Assembly: GCF_014844055.1 (NCBI RefSeq)
Contig: NZ_CP062167.1
Coordinates: 2,309,501 to 2,373,500 of the forward strand
Source: Aureimonas sp. OT7
GTDB lineage: Bacteria; Pseudomonadota; Alphaproteobacteria; Rhizobiales; Rhizobiaceae
Reading direction: 5' to 3'
DNA: 64,000 nucleotides
Position 1 is the stretch's first letter. Each line of letters opens with the position of its first letter. The notes under the pieces are model-generated. The model did no database searches, was not told where the DNA came from, and saw only the letters and a list, made by a program, of their open reading frames with translations. The position numbers and the translations under genes were made by a program. Shown here piece by piece: positions 46,510 to 55,773 of the stretch.

Positions 46510-47295
46510 TCAGTGTTCGGCCGCTGCCAGGATGGCCTCCTGGCGGATCTCCTCGGTCAGGCGGGCGCGCAGGCGGGAGAATTCCGGGCTCGATTTCACC
46601 GTGTAATGGCGCGGATGCGGCAGGTCCACGGGGATGATCGACTTGATCCTGCCCGGGCGCGCGGACATGGTGACGACGCGCGAGCCGACGAAGATCGCCT
46701 CCTCGATATCGTGCGTCACGAACAGGACCATCTTGTGCTCACGCTCCCATATCCCGAGAAGCAGTTCCTGCATCAGGCCGCGCGTCTGGTTGTCGAGCGC
46801 GCCGAAGGGCTCGTCGAGAAGCAGGATCTTGGGGTCGTTGGCCAGCGCCCGGGCAATGGCGGTGCGCTGCTGCATGCCGCCCGACAACTGCTTCGGCCAG
46901 TGGTTTTCGAAGCCCTTCAGGCCGACATCGGCGATGTACTGGGCGACGGTCTCGCGGCGTACGCCCTCCGGCACGCCCTTTTCGCGCAGCCCGAAGCCGA
47001 TGTTCTGCTCGACCGTCAACCACGGGAAGAGCGTATAGGACTGGAAGACCATGCCGCGGTCGGGGCCCGGTCCATGGATTTCGACACCATCCAGCGTGAC
47101 GCGGCCGCTTGTCGGGCGATCCAGCCCGGCAACGATGCGCAGCAGCGTGGACTTGCCGCAGCCCGAGGGGCCGAGGATCGTGACGAAGTCGTTGGCCGGC
47201 ACCGTCAGGCTGGTGGGCTGCAGCGCCGTGACGGGGGCGCCGCCCCGAACGCCCGGAAAGATGCGGCCGACGCCGTCGATGATGAGTTCGCTCAT
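46510..47295 (-). CDS. ABC transporter ATP-binding protein (taurine/nitrate/sulfonate type)
   Basis: Energises the importer encoded by the two upstream genes. The 261-residue product has Walker A GPSGCGKST, the Q-loop, signature LSGGMQQRTAIARAL, Walker B ILLLDEPFGALD and switch THDIEEA, and the SsuB/TauB-type MVFQSYTLFPWLTV segment. Its ATG overlaps the permease stop (ATGA at 47292-47295). Confidence 0.93.
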   Translation of the reverse strand: MSELIIDGVGRIFPGVRGGAPVTALQPTSLTVPANDFVTILGPSGCGKSTLLRIVAGLDRPTSGRVTLDGVEIHGPGPDRGMVFQSYTLFPWLTVEQNIGFGLREKGVPEGVRRETVAQYIADVGLKGFENHWPKQLSGGMQQRTAIARALANDPKILLLDEPFGALDNQTRGLMQELLLGIWEREHKMVLFVTHDIEEAIFVGSRVVTMSARPGRIKSIIPVDLPHPRHYTVKSSPEFSRLRARLTEEIRQEAILAAAEH

Positions 47296-48068
47296 GCGAA
47301 CCTCCAGGCGAAGACCCACCGGTTGAAGGATTTGAACAGGAAGTCGGAGATGAGCCCAATGATTCCGATGACGATGATGCCGAAGATGATCTGCCCCGTT
47401 GCCATCAGCGCCTGGCTGTTGATGATCATGTAGCCGATGCCGGAAGATGCGCCGATCAGTTCCGCAACGATGACGTAGGTCCAGGCCCAGCCCAGCACCA
47501 ACCTGAGGATCTCGGCGATATCGGGTGCGTTGGCCGGCATCAGCACGCGTGCGACGATGCCCCTGTCGCGCGCGCCCAGCGTGTAGGCAGCCTCGACGAG
47601 GTCCTGCCTGGTCGAGGCCACCGACCCCGCAACCATCAGGACGATCTGGAAGAACGCGCCGATGAAGATGACCAGTAGCTTCTGCGTCTCGCCGATGCCC
47701 GCCCACAGGATCAGCAGCGGCACGAAGGCCGAAGCGGGGAGGTAGCGGGCAAAGGAGACGAACGGCTCCAGCAGCGCCTCGATGGGCTTATAGGCGCCCA
47801 TGGCGATGCCGATCGGAACGCCCAGCGCGGCGGCGACGGCAAAGCCGCCGACGACGCGCCAGACCGTCATGCCGATATCGTAGAGGAAGCCGCGCTGCAG
47901 GAGGTTCCAGCCGTCCGCCAGCATGGTCAGCGGATCGGCAAGGAAGGTGCGCGAGACGAAGCCTCCCAGCGTCGCCACCGCCCACAGTGCAACGAAGGCC
48001 ACGAAGAAGGATATGCCAAGGACGACGCGCGTTGTGGCGCCGACCGGCTGGAATGGACGAAGCATCAT
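47292..48068 (-). CDS. ABC transporter permease (taurine/nitrate/sulfonate type)
   Basis: Inner-membrane permease of 258 residues with six predicted segments and the EAA-like cytoplasmic loop VEAAYTLGARDRGIVARVLMP contacting the ATPase. SsuC/TauC-like by LPASAFVPLLILWAGIGETQK. The gene lies 23 bases after the binding-protein gene and overlaps the ATPase gene by 4 bases. Confidence 0.93.
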   Translation of the reverse strand: MMLRPFQPVGATTRVVLGISFFVAFVALWAVATLGGFVSRTFLADPLTMLADGWNLLQRGFLYDIGMTVWRVVGGFAVAAALGVPIGIAMGAYKPIEALLEPFVSFARYLPASAFVPLLILWAGIGETQKLLVIFIGAFFQIVLMVAGSVASTRQDLVEAAYTLGARDRGIVARVLMPANAPDIAEILRLVLGWAWTYVIVAELIGASSGIGYMIINSQALMATGQIIFGIIVIGIIGLISDFLFKSFNRWVFAWRFA

Positions 48069-48091
48069 GATCCTGACGGCGCTGGATACAA

Positions 48092-49036
48092 CTACTTGAT
48101 GTACTGATCGTCGTAGAGCATTGCGACATCGGGCTTTTCACGGATGACGCCGATCTCCAGCAGCAACTCTGCCGCGGCCTCCGAGAAGGTCTTGAACTCG
48201 CCCTCGAAAAAGGTCGCATTGGCGGCCTTGTCCTGCCACCGCAGATGCTGGGCCGAGTTCGCGAACTGCTCGCCCGTCTGGTTCACGTCGGCGCCCATGA
48301 TCTCATAGGCCTTGTCGGGGTCCGCCGCGATCATCTCCAGCGCCTCGAAGTAGCTGTCGGCCAGGGCTTTGCCGGCTTCGGGGTTTTCCTGAAGGAATGT
48401 CGGCGTGCAGCCGACCGTGTCCATGACGGCCGGGTAGTCGAGCGTCGTTGCAAGGATCTTGCCGGAATCCGGCGCGTCGCGCACTGTCGACAGATACGGC
48501 TCGTAGGTCATCGCGGCGTCGTTCTGCCCGGCAACGAATGCCTGGGCAGCGGGACCCGGCTCCATGTTGACGATCCGCACATCGCGCATCGTCATGCCGT
48601 TCTCTTTCAGCATCCAGGCCAGCAGGAAATAGGGAGACGTGCCGGGCGCGGAGGCGGCCACCGTCTTGCCCTCGAGAGCCGCGAAGTCGGCGATGTCGCC
48701 GCGCACCGCGATGCCATCGGCGCCGTAGGACTTGTCCATCTGGAAGATCTGCGTGGCCGGGACGCCGTTCGCGCTCCAAGCGACCCAGGTTTCCACCGTG
48801 GTTGCGGCGCACTGGATGTCGCCCGACGCCATCGCGAGATGGCGGCTGGCCTGCGGAATCTTCGACAGGGTGACATTCAGTCCATGCTTCTCGAAGATCC
48901 CGGCCTCTTTTGCCAGGGTCAGCGGTGCAAAGCCCGTCCAACCGGAGAAACCAAGATTGACGTCCGTCTGCGCCACCGCCGGCGCAGCGGCCAACGATGC
49001 GAGAAGGCCTGCCAGAATTCCGTATCGTGCGACCAT
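48092..49036 (-). CDS. ABC transporter substrate-binding protein (NitT/TauT family)
   Basis: Periplasmic binding protein, 314 residues, with a signal peptide (1-22, VAQ) and the NMT1/THI5-like fold: NLGFSGWTGFAPLTLAKEAGIFEKHGLNV and GDIQCAATTVETW, AASAPGTSPYFLLAWML. Specificity across this family is broad (nitrate, sulfonates, taurine, pyrimidine precursors), so the ligand is not predictable. The ATG at 49036 is preferred over 49078. The opposite strand carries dehydrogenases that may act on the imported compound. Confidence 0.9.
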   Translation of the reverse strand: MVARYGILAGLLASLAAAPAVAQTDVNLGFSGWTGFAPLTLAKEAGIFEKHGLNVTLSKIPQASRHLAMASGDIQCAATTVETWVAWSANGVPATQIFQMDKSYGADGIAVRGDIADFAALEGKTVAASAPGTSPYFLLAWMLKENGMTMRDVRIVNMEPGPAAQAFVAGQNDAAMTYEPYLSTVRDAPDSGKILATTLDYPAVMDTVGCTPTFLQENPEAGKALADSYFEALEMIAADPDKAYEIMGADVNQTGEQFANSAQHLRWQDKAANATFFEGEFKTFSEAAAELLLEIGVIREKPDVAMLYDDQYIK

Positions 49037-49059
49037 GGGGACCCCAACCTTCGATTGCA

Positions 49060-49073
49060 TATGTCTACACATA
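49060..49073. promoter_or_regulatory. Palindrome upstream of the ABC operon
   Basis: TATGT and ACATA flank four bases, 24 bases before the binding-protein start. The TGT-N4-ACA core resembles operators of FadR/FCD-type GntR regulators. No such regulator is encoded nearby, so this is only a candidate. Confidence 0.25.
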
Positions 49074-49150
49074 ATCAATGTCGCGCCCGCTCATCCAAAT
49101 CAAGGCCGAGGCGACAAAAAGTGATTACCGGATGGGCGTGGACAAAAGAT

Positions 49151-49252
49151 ATGCAGCACGCGTTTGCCTTTGCTCTTGCGACGATCCTCACTTTCAACGC
49201 CGCCGCCATGGCACTAGTGTTCGTCGGATCGAGCGATAGAATCTCAGGTTGA
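49151..49252 (+). CDS. Possible small hydrophobic peptide (33 aa)
   Basis: A 33-residue ORF with a hydrophobic core (FAFALATILTFNAAAMALVF) that could span a membrane once. It ends 4 bases before the semialdehyde dehydrogenase start. The ribosome binding site is weak, so it may instead be leader sequence or chance. Confidence 0.25.
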   Translation: MQHAFAFALATILTFNAAAMALVFVGSSDRISG

Positions 49253-49256
49253 ACAC

Positions 49257-50732
49257 ATGTCGACGTCCAGCAATACCGGTACGGCTTCCCTCCGGCTCTC
49301 CGACCCCGGCCTCCTGAAGCAGCAATGCCTAGTCGATGGCGCATGGCGCGATGCGGCCGGCGGCGAGACCATCGCGGTGACGAACCCGGCCGACGGATCC
49401 ACCGTCGCGCATGTTCCCGTATTGTCGGCCGGCGAGGTCGAGGACGCGATCGAGGCCAGCGCCCGGGCCCAGAGGAACTGGGCGGCGCTGGCCGCAAAGG
49501 AGCGGGCCGCCACATTGCGCAATTGGTTCGATCTCATGATCGCCAATGCCGACGACCTTGCCGCCATCATGACGGCGGAGCAGGGCAAGCCGCTGGCCGA
49601 GGCGAAGGGCGAGATCGCCTATGCGGCGTCCTTCGTGGAGTGGTTCGCCGAGGAGGCCAAGCGGGTCTATGGCGAAACGATACCGGCGCCGGCATCCGAC
49701 CGGCGGATCATGGTCATACGCCAGCCGGTCGGCGTAACCGCCGCCATCACGCCATGGAACTTTCCGGCTGCGATGATCACCCGCAAGGCGGCCCCGGCGC
49801 TGGCCGCCGGCTGCAGCATGATCGTGCGTCCGGCAGACCTGACGCCGCTGACGGCGCTGGCGCTGGGCGAACTGGCGGTGCGGGCCGGCATCCCGGCCGG
49901 CGTGCTCCAGATCGTGACGGGCAAGGCGCGCGAAATCGGCGCAGCGCTGACCGCCAGCGAAACCGTGCGCAAGCTGTCATTCACGGGGTCCACCGAGGTG
50001 GGGCGCCTGCTGATGGAGCAATGCGCGCCGACCATCAAGCGCATGTCGCTGGAACTGGGCGGCAATGCGCCTTTCATCGTCTTCGACGATGCGGACCTGG
50101 ACGCCGCGGTGGAGGGCGCCATGCTGTCCAAGTACCGCAATGCCGGGCAGACGTGCGTCTGCGCCAACCGCATCTATGTGCAGAATGGCGTCTACGACGC
50201 GTTCGCCGAGAAACTCTCAGCGAAGGTCGCCGCACTCAAGGTCGGCAACGGCACCGAACCGGGCGTCGCCATCGGACCCCTGATCGAGGAAAAGGCCCTT
50301 CGCAAGGTGGAGGAACATATCGAGGACGCCGTCTCCAAGGGCGCCACGCTCTTGTCCGGCGGCAAGCGGCTGGGCGGACTGTTCATGGAGCCCGGCATCC
50401 TGACGGGCGTGACGCAGGATATGCGCGTATCGCATGAAGAGACGTTCGGGCCCCTGGCGCCGCTGTTCCCCTTCGAGACGGAGGAGCAGGTGATCGGCAT
50501 GGCGAACGACACGATCTTCGGGCTTGCCGCCTATTTCTACACGCGGGATTTCTCGCGCTCGGTTCGCGTGGCCGAAGCCCTGGAATACGGCATCGTGGGA
50601 CACAATACGGGCATCATCTCCAACGAGGTCGCGCCGTTCGGCGGCGTCAAGCAGTCGGGCCTCGGCCGCGAGGGCTCGCACCACGGAATCGAGGAATATC
50701 TCGAGATGAAATATGTCTGCAGCGCCGTCTGA
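49257..50732 (+). CDS. gabD: NAD(P)-dependent succinate-semialdehyde dehydrogenase family protein
   Basis: Aldehyde dehydrogenase oxidising a short semialdehyde to the acid. The 491-residue product has the catalytic Glu segment MSLELGGNAPFIVFDDADLD and catalytic Cys in NAGQTCVCANR. The cofactor segment reads VRPADLTP, with Arg where many aldehyde dehydrogenases have Lys. GabD is the closest recognisable subgroup, but glutarate or other semialdehydes are possible. It overlaps the following alcohol dehydrogenase gene by 20 bases, suggesting alcohol to aldehyde to acid in sequence. Confidence 0.85.
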   Translation: MSTSSNTGTASLRLSDPGLLKQQCLVDGAWRDAAGGETIAVTNPADGSTVAHVPVLSAGEVEDAIEASARAQRNWAALAAKERAATLRNWFDLMIANADDLAAIMTAEQGKPLAEAKGEIAYAASFVEWFAEEAKRVYGETIPAPASDRRIMVIRQPVGVTAAITPWNFPAAMITRKAAPALAAGCSMIVRPADLTPLTALALGELAVRAGIPAGVLQIVTGKAREIGAALTASETVRKLSFTGSTEVGRLLMEQCAPTIKRMSLELGGNAPFIVFDDADLDAAVEGAMLSKYRNAGQTCVCANRIYVQNGVYDAFAEKLSAKVAALKVGNGTEPGVAIGPLIEEKALRKVEEHIEDAVSKGATLLSGGKRLGGLFMEPGILTGVTQDMRVSHEETFGPLAPLFPFETEEQVIGMANDTIFGLAAYFYTRDFSRSVRVAEALEYGIVGHNTGIISNEVAPFGGVKQSGLGREGSHHGIEEYLEMKYVCSAV

Positions 50733-51909
50733 TGCCATCCGGGTGGAGGAGGGCCTCTTGCCCTTCTCCTTCCGCGCCGTGCCGGCAATGCTGGTCGAAT
50801 GGGGTGGGGCGCGCCGCCTTGGGCCCATCCTGGCCGAGTTTCACGCCGAGCGGGACGTGCTGCTGGTCACCGATGCCGGATTGCACCGCGCCGGCGCGCT
50901 GGAGCCCGCCAAGCGCTCGTTGGTGCAATCCGGCTTCCGCGTCACGGTGTTCGATGCCGTCATCGCCGATCCGCCGGAATCCGTCCTGATGGCATGCGTC
51001 GAGGCGGCGCGGGCGTCCGGCTGCGACCTCGTGGTCGGCCTGGGGGGTGGCTCTTCGATGGATGTCGCCAAGCTGGCCGCCGTGATGATCGGTTCCACCC
51101 AGCCGCTGGCCGAAATGTACGGCATCGACAGGGTGGTCGGCCAAAGGGTGCCGCTGGTGCAGGTGCCGACGACGGCGGGCACCGGCTCGGAGGCCACCAA
51201 CATCACCATTCTCACGACCGGCGAGACGACCAAGATGGGTGTCGTTTCCGCCCAGCTTTATGCGGATCTGGTGCTGCTGGATGCGGAACTGACGGTCGGG
51301 CTGCCGGCGCTGCATACGGCGGCCACCGGCATCGACGCGATGGTGCATGCAATCGAGGCCTACACCTCCCGGCATCGGAAGAATCCGCTGTCCGATGCGC
51401 TGGCGCGCGAGGCCCTGCGCCTTCTGTCGGCCAACCTTGTCGATGCCTGCCGCGACGGGCACGCCCGAGGGCCGCGCGAAGCCATGCTGCTGGGAGCGAA
51501 CCTGGCCGGACAAGCCTTCGCCAACGCTCCGGTGGCTGCGGTCCATGCGCTGGCCTATCCTCTGGGCGGGCATTTTCACATCCCGCACGGCCTGTCCAAC
51601 GCGTTGATGCTGGGCCCGGTCCTGTCCTTCAATATGCAGGCGGCGGCGCCGCTGTACGCCGAACTGCATGATGTGGTGGGCGGGGCGTCCCGCGGCGATG
51701 TAGCCGAACGGGCGCAAGGGTTCGTCGACGAGATGGAAACCTTGATGAACGCTTCCGGGGCGCCGCGACGCCTTCGCGATGCCGGCATCGGCGAGGAAAG
51801 CCTGCCCATGCTGGCCGCCGACGCGATGAAGCAGACCCGGCTTCTTGCCAACAACCCCGTCGAGGTGACCGAGGCGGATGCGCTCCGCCTGTACCGGCAG
51901 GCCTTCTAG
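50713..51909 (+). CDS. Iron-containing alcohol dehydrogenase
   Basis: Group III (Fe/Zn) alcohol dehydrogenase, 398 residues. It has the NAD-binding GLGGGSSMDVAKL, PTTAGTGSEATN, and metal ligands in ATGIDAMVHAIEAY and HALAYPLGGHFHIPHGLSNA. 4-Hydroxybutyrate or a similar hydroxyacid is a reasonable substrate given the neighbouring semialdehyde dehydrogenase, but this is inferred. The ATG overlaps the previous gene by 20 bases. Its stop lies 3 bases into the convergent ggt region's edge (ggt ends at 51906). Confidence 0.9.
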   Translation: MSAAPSDAIRVEEGLLPFSFRAVPAMLVEWGGARRLGPILAEFHAERDVLLVTDAGLHRAGALEPAKRSLVQSGFRVTVFDAVIADPPESVLMACVEAARASGCDLVVGLGGGSSMDVAKLAAVMIGSTQPLAEMYGIDRVVGQRVPLVQVPTTAGTGSEATNITILTTGETTKMGVVSAQLYADLVLLDAELTVGLPALHTAATGIDAMVHAIEAYTSRHRKNPLSDALAREALRLLSANLVDACRDGHARGPREAMLLGANLAGQAFANAPVAAVHALAYPLGGHFHIPHGLSNALMLGPVLSFNMQAAAPLYAELHDVVGGASRGDVAERAQGFVDEMETLMNASGAPRRLRDAGIGEESLPMLAADAMKQTRLLANNPVEVTEADALRLYRQAF

Positions 51910-53648
51910 TAGCCGATGGCCGCGCCGGCCGTGGCGCGGCTGTCGATGGCGCCGTAGTAGCGCGCCGTACCGGTGCCGGCTTCGATCTCTTCCAGGTCGC
52001 GTCCCCCGACCAGGATGCCGGCCGCTTCGCCCCAGATGGTCCAATCCGGGTCGATGCCGACCGTGTAGCCCATACCGGCCAACAGTCTTAGCGTGTCCGG
52101 CGACAGGGCGTAGGGCTCCATGGCGACGGTGTCGGGCAGCCATTGGTGATGGATGCGCGGCGCGTCGATCGCCTGCTGGATATCCATGCCATGGTCGATG
52201 ACGTTCATGATCGCCGACAGGGTGATGGTGATGATGCGCGAGCCGCCGGGACTGCCGATCACCATGAAGGGCTTGCCGTCCCGGGAAACGATGGTCGGGC
52301 TCATGGACGACAGGGGCGACTTGCCGGGCTCGATGGCATTGGCCTCGCCCTGGACGAGGCCGTAGAGGTTCGGCACGCCGGGCTTGGAGGTGAAGTCGTC
52401 CATCTCGTTGTTCAGGAGTATGCCCGTCCCCTCGGCCACCTTGCCCGTACCGAACGAGCCGTTCAGCGTATAGGTGACGGCAACCGCGTTCCCGTCCTTG
52501 TCGATGATCGAGTAGTGCGTGGTCTCGGTCGATTCCGTCGCTCCCGCCGGTCTCAGATCCTCGCTGACGCCGGCGCGATACGGATCGATCCGCGCGCGGA
52601 TTTCCTCCGCATAGGCTTTGCTTGTCAGTTTCTCGACCGGGTTGTCGACGAAGTCGGGATCGCCGAGAGCGGTGTTACGGTCCACGAAGGCATGGCGCAT
52701 CGCCTCCACCATCAGCCGCGTCGTCTCGGCCGAGCCGTAGCCGAGATAGGAGATCGGGTAACCCTCCAGCACGTTCAGGATTTCGCAGATGACCAGGCCG
52801 CCGGAGGAGGGCGGCGGAGACGATACGATGTCGTAGCCGCGATAGCTGCATTCCACTGGTTCGAGCTCGCGGACGCGATACTCTTCGAAATCGGACCTGG
52901 CGAGAATACCGCCGTTCTCCTGGCTGGACTTGACGATCAGGTCGGCGATCTCGCCCTTGTAGAAGGCATCGGCGCCGCCCTGCGATATGGCCTCGAGTGA
53001 GGCGGCGAGATCGTGCTGAACCAATGTGTCGCCGAGGCGCAGCGGCTGGCCATCCCGAAGAAAGATGCCGGCGGCGGCCGGGTCCTGGGACAGCATGTCG
53101 TTGCCATCGGCAAAGGAGGCGATGTCGCCCGGCTCCAGCACGAAGCCCTCCCGGGCAAGCCGCAATGCCGGGGCGATCAGCCGTTCGCGCTCCCATGTGC
53201 CGTATTTTTCGCGCGCGGCCTCGAACCCGGCGACCGACCCGGGGACGCCGACGGCGAGGTAGGTGTCCGTGCTGGCGCCGGGGACCGGCTCGCCGGCCGC
53301 ATCCAGATACATGTCGCGCGTGGCCGCCTTCGGGGCACGCTCGCGGAAATCCAGGAAGGTGGATGTTCCATCCGCAAGGCGGATCGTCATGAAGCCGCCA
53401 CCGCCGAGATTGCCTGCCGTGGGATAGACGACCGCCAGGGCATATCCGACGGCAATGGCCGCATCCACTGCATTGCCACCCTGCCGCAGCACGTCCACGC
53501 CAACCTGCGATGCGAGGTGCTGGGCTGTCACGACCATGCCGTTATCCCCCTCGACCGGTGCCGGCGACGCGGCGCGGGACGGCCATGGGCCGGTGATGGC
53601 GATGCCGATCGCCGAGACGAGAATAAGCGTCCTGAGTTCTGCAGGCAT
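51906..53648 (-). CDS. ggt: Gamma-glutamyltransferase
   Basis: Periplasmic Ntn-hydrolase cleaving or transferring gamma-glutamyl groups, for example from glutathione. It is made as a 580-residue precursor with a signal peptide (~1-27) and self-cleaves before the catalytic threonine in ETTHYSIIDKDG (T376), giving large and small subunits. The small subunit keeps the GSPGGSRI substrate segment. The ATG at 53648 is set by the signal peptide. It is convergent with the alcohol dehydrogenase (4-base overlap) and divergent from kdp. Confidence 0.95.
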   Translation of the reverse strand: MPAELRTLILVSAIGIAITGPWPSRAASPAPVEGDNGMVVTAQHLASQVGVDVLRQGGNAVDAAIAVGYALAVVYPTAGNLGGGGFMTIRLADGTSTFLDFRERAPKAATRDMYLDAAGEPVPGASTDTYLAVGVPGSVAGFEAAREKYGTWERERLIAPALRLAREGFVLEPGDIASFADGNDMLSQDPAAAGIFLRDGQPLRLGDTLVQHDLAASLEAISQGGADAFYKGEIADLIVKSSQENGGILARSDFEEYRVRELEPVECSYRGYDIVSSPPPSSGGLVICEILNVLEGYPISYLGYGSAETTRLMVEAMRHAFVDRNTALGDPDFVDNPVEKLTSKAYAEEIRARIDPYRAGVSEDLRPAGATESTETTHYSIIDKDGNAVAVTYTLNGSFGTGKVAEGTGILLNNEMDDFTSKPGVPNLYGLVQGEANAIEPGKSPLSSMSPTIVSRDGKPFMVIGSPGGSRIITITLSAIMNVIDHGMDIQQAIDAPRIHHQWLPDTVAMEPYALSPDTLRLLAGMGYTVGIDPDWTIWGEAAGILVGGRDLEEIEAGTGTARYYGAIDSRATAGAAIGY

Positions 53649-53740
53649 TCTATACCCCCCCGTTTCGGCCACCATCCACCGGTTGCAGATCGGAGGCGAG
53701 GCGGCAGGGCTTGTCAAGCGTCGGTCCGCGTACGGCACGC

Positions 53741-53791
53741 CCTTATGCGATCCTTATGGCGGCGGCGACGGTTCCGGATCGAAAACTTATG
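53741..53791 (+). promoter_or_regulatory. Phased CTTATG repeats upstream of the kdp operon
   Basis: CTTATG occurs at 53742, 53753 and 53786, that is 11 and 33 bases apart, all on one face of the helix. OmpR-family regulators such as KdpE typically bind direct repeats about 11 bases apart, so this is a candidate KdpE operator. It lies 46-96 bases before the first small ORF. Confidence 0.45.
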
Positions 53792-53836
53792 CGCCTTGGC
53801 TCACATGGATTGCGGCCCTGAAAGGAGGGGCCCGCA

Positions 53837-53920
53837 ATGTTGGACCTTCTCTATCTTGGCATCGGCATCGGCGCCTTCGTCGTGCTTGCGGCCTATGCCC
53901 GCGCGCTGGCATCGCAATGA
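53837..53920 (+). CDS. Small membrane protein encoded ahead of kdpF (27 aa)
   Basis: Function unknown. The 27-residue product MLDLLYLGIGIGAFVVLAAY... is a single hydrophobic helix ending in a short polar tail. AAAGGAGGGG, a near-ideal ribosome binding site, lies just upstream, and the stop overlaps the kdpF start (ATGA). It is the first gene of the kdp operon, so it may be an accessory subunit of the pump or a translational leader. Confidence 0.65.
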   Translation: MLDLLYLGIGIGAFVVLAAYARALASQ

Positions 53921-54009
53921 CCGGCTTCGACTTCTTCGTCGGCGGCATCACCACCGTCTTCGTGGCGGCCTATCTCGGCTACGTGCTGATGCGGCCCGAG
54001 CGTTTCTGA
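53917..54009 (+). CDS. kdpF: Potassium-transporting ATPase subunit F
   Basis: Small hydrophobic subunit that stabilises the KdpABC complex. The 30-residue product has one membrane helix and ends in the KdpF hallmark LMRPERF. It overlaps the preceding small ORF by 4 bases and precedes kdpA by 30 bases. It is too short for standard gene callers and easily missed. Confidence 0.9.
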   Translation: MTGFDFFVGGITTVFVAAYLGYVLMRPERF

Positions 54010-54039
54010 TCCAACCCCCTCTGTGCGGAAAGCCAAACC

Positions 54040-55749
54040 ATGACGCTTGTCGGTTGGGCGCAGATCATCGCCATCCTTGTCCTGTGCGTGATCTCGGCCC
54101 TTTTTCTCGGTCGCTTCATGGCCCGTGTCTTCGCGGGCGAGCGTACCCTCCTGTCACCCATCATCGCGCCGCTGGAAAGGATGATTTATCGCCTGGCCGG
54201 CATAGATCCGACCAGGGAGCAGGGCTGGCTCGCCTTCGCCCTGTCGATGATCGCCTTCAACCTCGTCGGGTTTATCGCCCTGTATGCGCTGCTGCGCCTG
54301 CAAGGCGCGCTGCCGTTGAACCCTTCCGGTTTTCCGGGGCTGGACGCGGACCTTGCCTTCAATACCGCGGTGTCCTTCGTCACCAATACCAACTGGCAGT
54401 CCTATTCGGGCGAAGCCACGATGAGCGACCTCAGCCAGATGGCCGGGCTGACGGTCCAGAATTTCCTGTCGGCCGCGACGGGGATCGCGCTGGCGCTCGC
54501 CCTGGTGCGGAGCTTTGCACGCGGCAGCGTCTCGACCGTCGGCAATTTCCATGTCGACGTCGTGCGCGCGGTCCTCTACGTGCTGCTGCCGCTGGCCATC
54601 ATGACGGCGGCGGTGCAGGTCTACCTCGGCACACCGCAGACGCTTGCGGGTGCGGTGTCCGCCACGACACTGGAGGGCGGAACGCAGGTCATCGCGCGGG
54701 GCCCGGTCGCCTCGCAGCTCGCCATAAAACAGCTCGGTACCAATGGCGGCGGCTTCTTCAACGCGAACGCCGCGCACCCGTTCGAAAATCCGTCGCCTCT
54801 GACCAATGTCCTGACCATCTGGCAGATGCTCGTCGTTTCGTTGGGCCTCGTCTTCGCCTTCGGACGCATGATCGACGACAAGCGGCAGGCGCGTGTGCTC
54901 GTCTGCGTCATGGGTTTTCTCCTCTTCGCCGGGGTCGGTATCGCCTATTGGGCGGAAAGTGCCGGAACGCCCATGCTTGCCGCGGCCGGACTGGACCCGG
55001 CGGGCGGCAACATGGAAGGCAAGGAAGTGCGCTTCGGCATTGCGGCTTCTGCGCTTTTCGCCGCCGTCACCACGGGCCTTTCGGACGGCGCCGTCAATGC
55101 CATGCACGATTCGTTCACGCCCATCGGCGGAATGGTGCCCATGGCGCTGATCATGCTGGGCGAGATCCTGCCGGGGGGTGTCGGTTCCGGCCTCTACGGC
55201 ATGCTGGTCATGGCCATCATCGCGGTCTTCATCGCCGGCCTCATGGTGGGCCGCACGCCGGAATATCTCGGCAAGAAGATCGATGCCGGAGACATGAAGC
55301 TGGCCGTCCTTGCCATCATCGTGCTGCCGGCGACGATGCTGGGCTTTGCGGCCGTGGCGGCCGTAACGCCCACGGCGCTGGCGACGCTCAACAATGGCGG
55401 CCCCCATGGCCTGTCCGAAATCTACTACGCCTACGCCTCCGCCGCGGGCAACAACGGCTCCGCCTTTGCCGGGCTCGGCGCCGATAACCCGTGGTGGAAC
55501 ACCACCCTGGCGCTGTCCATGCTTCTCGGCCGGTTCGCCTATGTCGTGCCGGTCATCGCCCTGGCAGGGCGGCTTGCGGCAAAGCCGAAGCTGGCTCCTT
55601 CACCCGGCACGTTTCCAACTCATGGCATCCTGTTTGCCGGCCTTCTGGCAGGCGTCATCCTCATCCTCGGCGGTTTGCAGTTCTTCCCCGCGCTGGCGCT
55701 CGGTCCGATTGCCGAACAGGTCCAGATGACGGTCGGAAAGACCTTCTGA
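54040..55749 (+). CDS. kdpA: Potassium-transporting ATPase subunit A
   Basis: Potassium-selective channel-like subunit of the Kdp pump. The 569-residue product has ten predicted membrane segments and filter-type segments such as [11 protein letters not shown] and [20 protein letters not shown] (split at ANAA). It is co-transcribed with kdpF and kdpB. Confidence 0.97.
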   Translation: MTLVGWAQIIAILVLCVISALFLGRFMARVFAGERTLLSPIIAPLERMIYRLAGIDPTREQGWLAFALSMIAFNLVGFIALYALLRLQGALPLNPSGFPGLDADLAFNTAVSFVTNTNWQSYSGEATMSDLSQMAGLTVQNFLSAATGIALALALVRSFARGSVSTVGNFHVDVVRAVLYVLLPLAIMTAAVQVYLGTPQTLAGAVSATTLEGGTQVIARGPVASQLAIKQLGTNGGGFFNANAAHPFENPSPLTNVLTIWQMLVVSLGLVFAFGRMIDDKRQARVLVCVMGFLLFAGVGIAYWAESAGTPMLAAAGLDPAGGNMEGKEVRFGIAASALFAAVTTGLSDGAVNAMHDSFTPIGGMVPMALIMLGEILPGGVGSGLYGMLVMAIIAVFIAGLMVGRTPEYLGKKIDAGDMKLAVLAIIVLPATMLGFAAVAAVTPTALATLNNGGPHGLSEIYYAYASAAGNNGSAFAGLGADNPWWNTTLALSMLLGRFAYVVPVIALAGRLAAKPKLAPSPGTFPTHGILFAGLLAGVILILGGLQFFPALALGPIAEQVQMTVGKTF

Positions 55750-55773
55750 CAGATGCGCACGGAGCACCCGACA

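Noticed and set aside
53013..55487. 824-codon plus-strand ORF across ggt and kdpA
   Set aside because: It spans two well-supported genes in another frame and has biased Arg/Gly composition.
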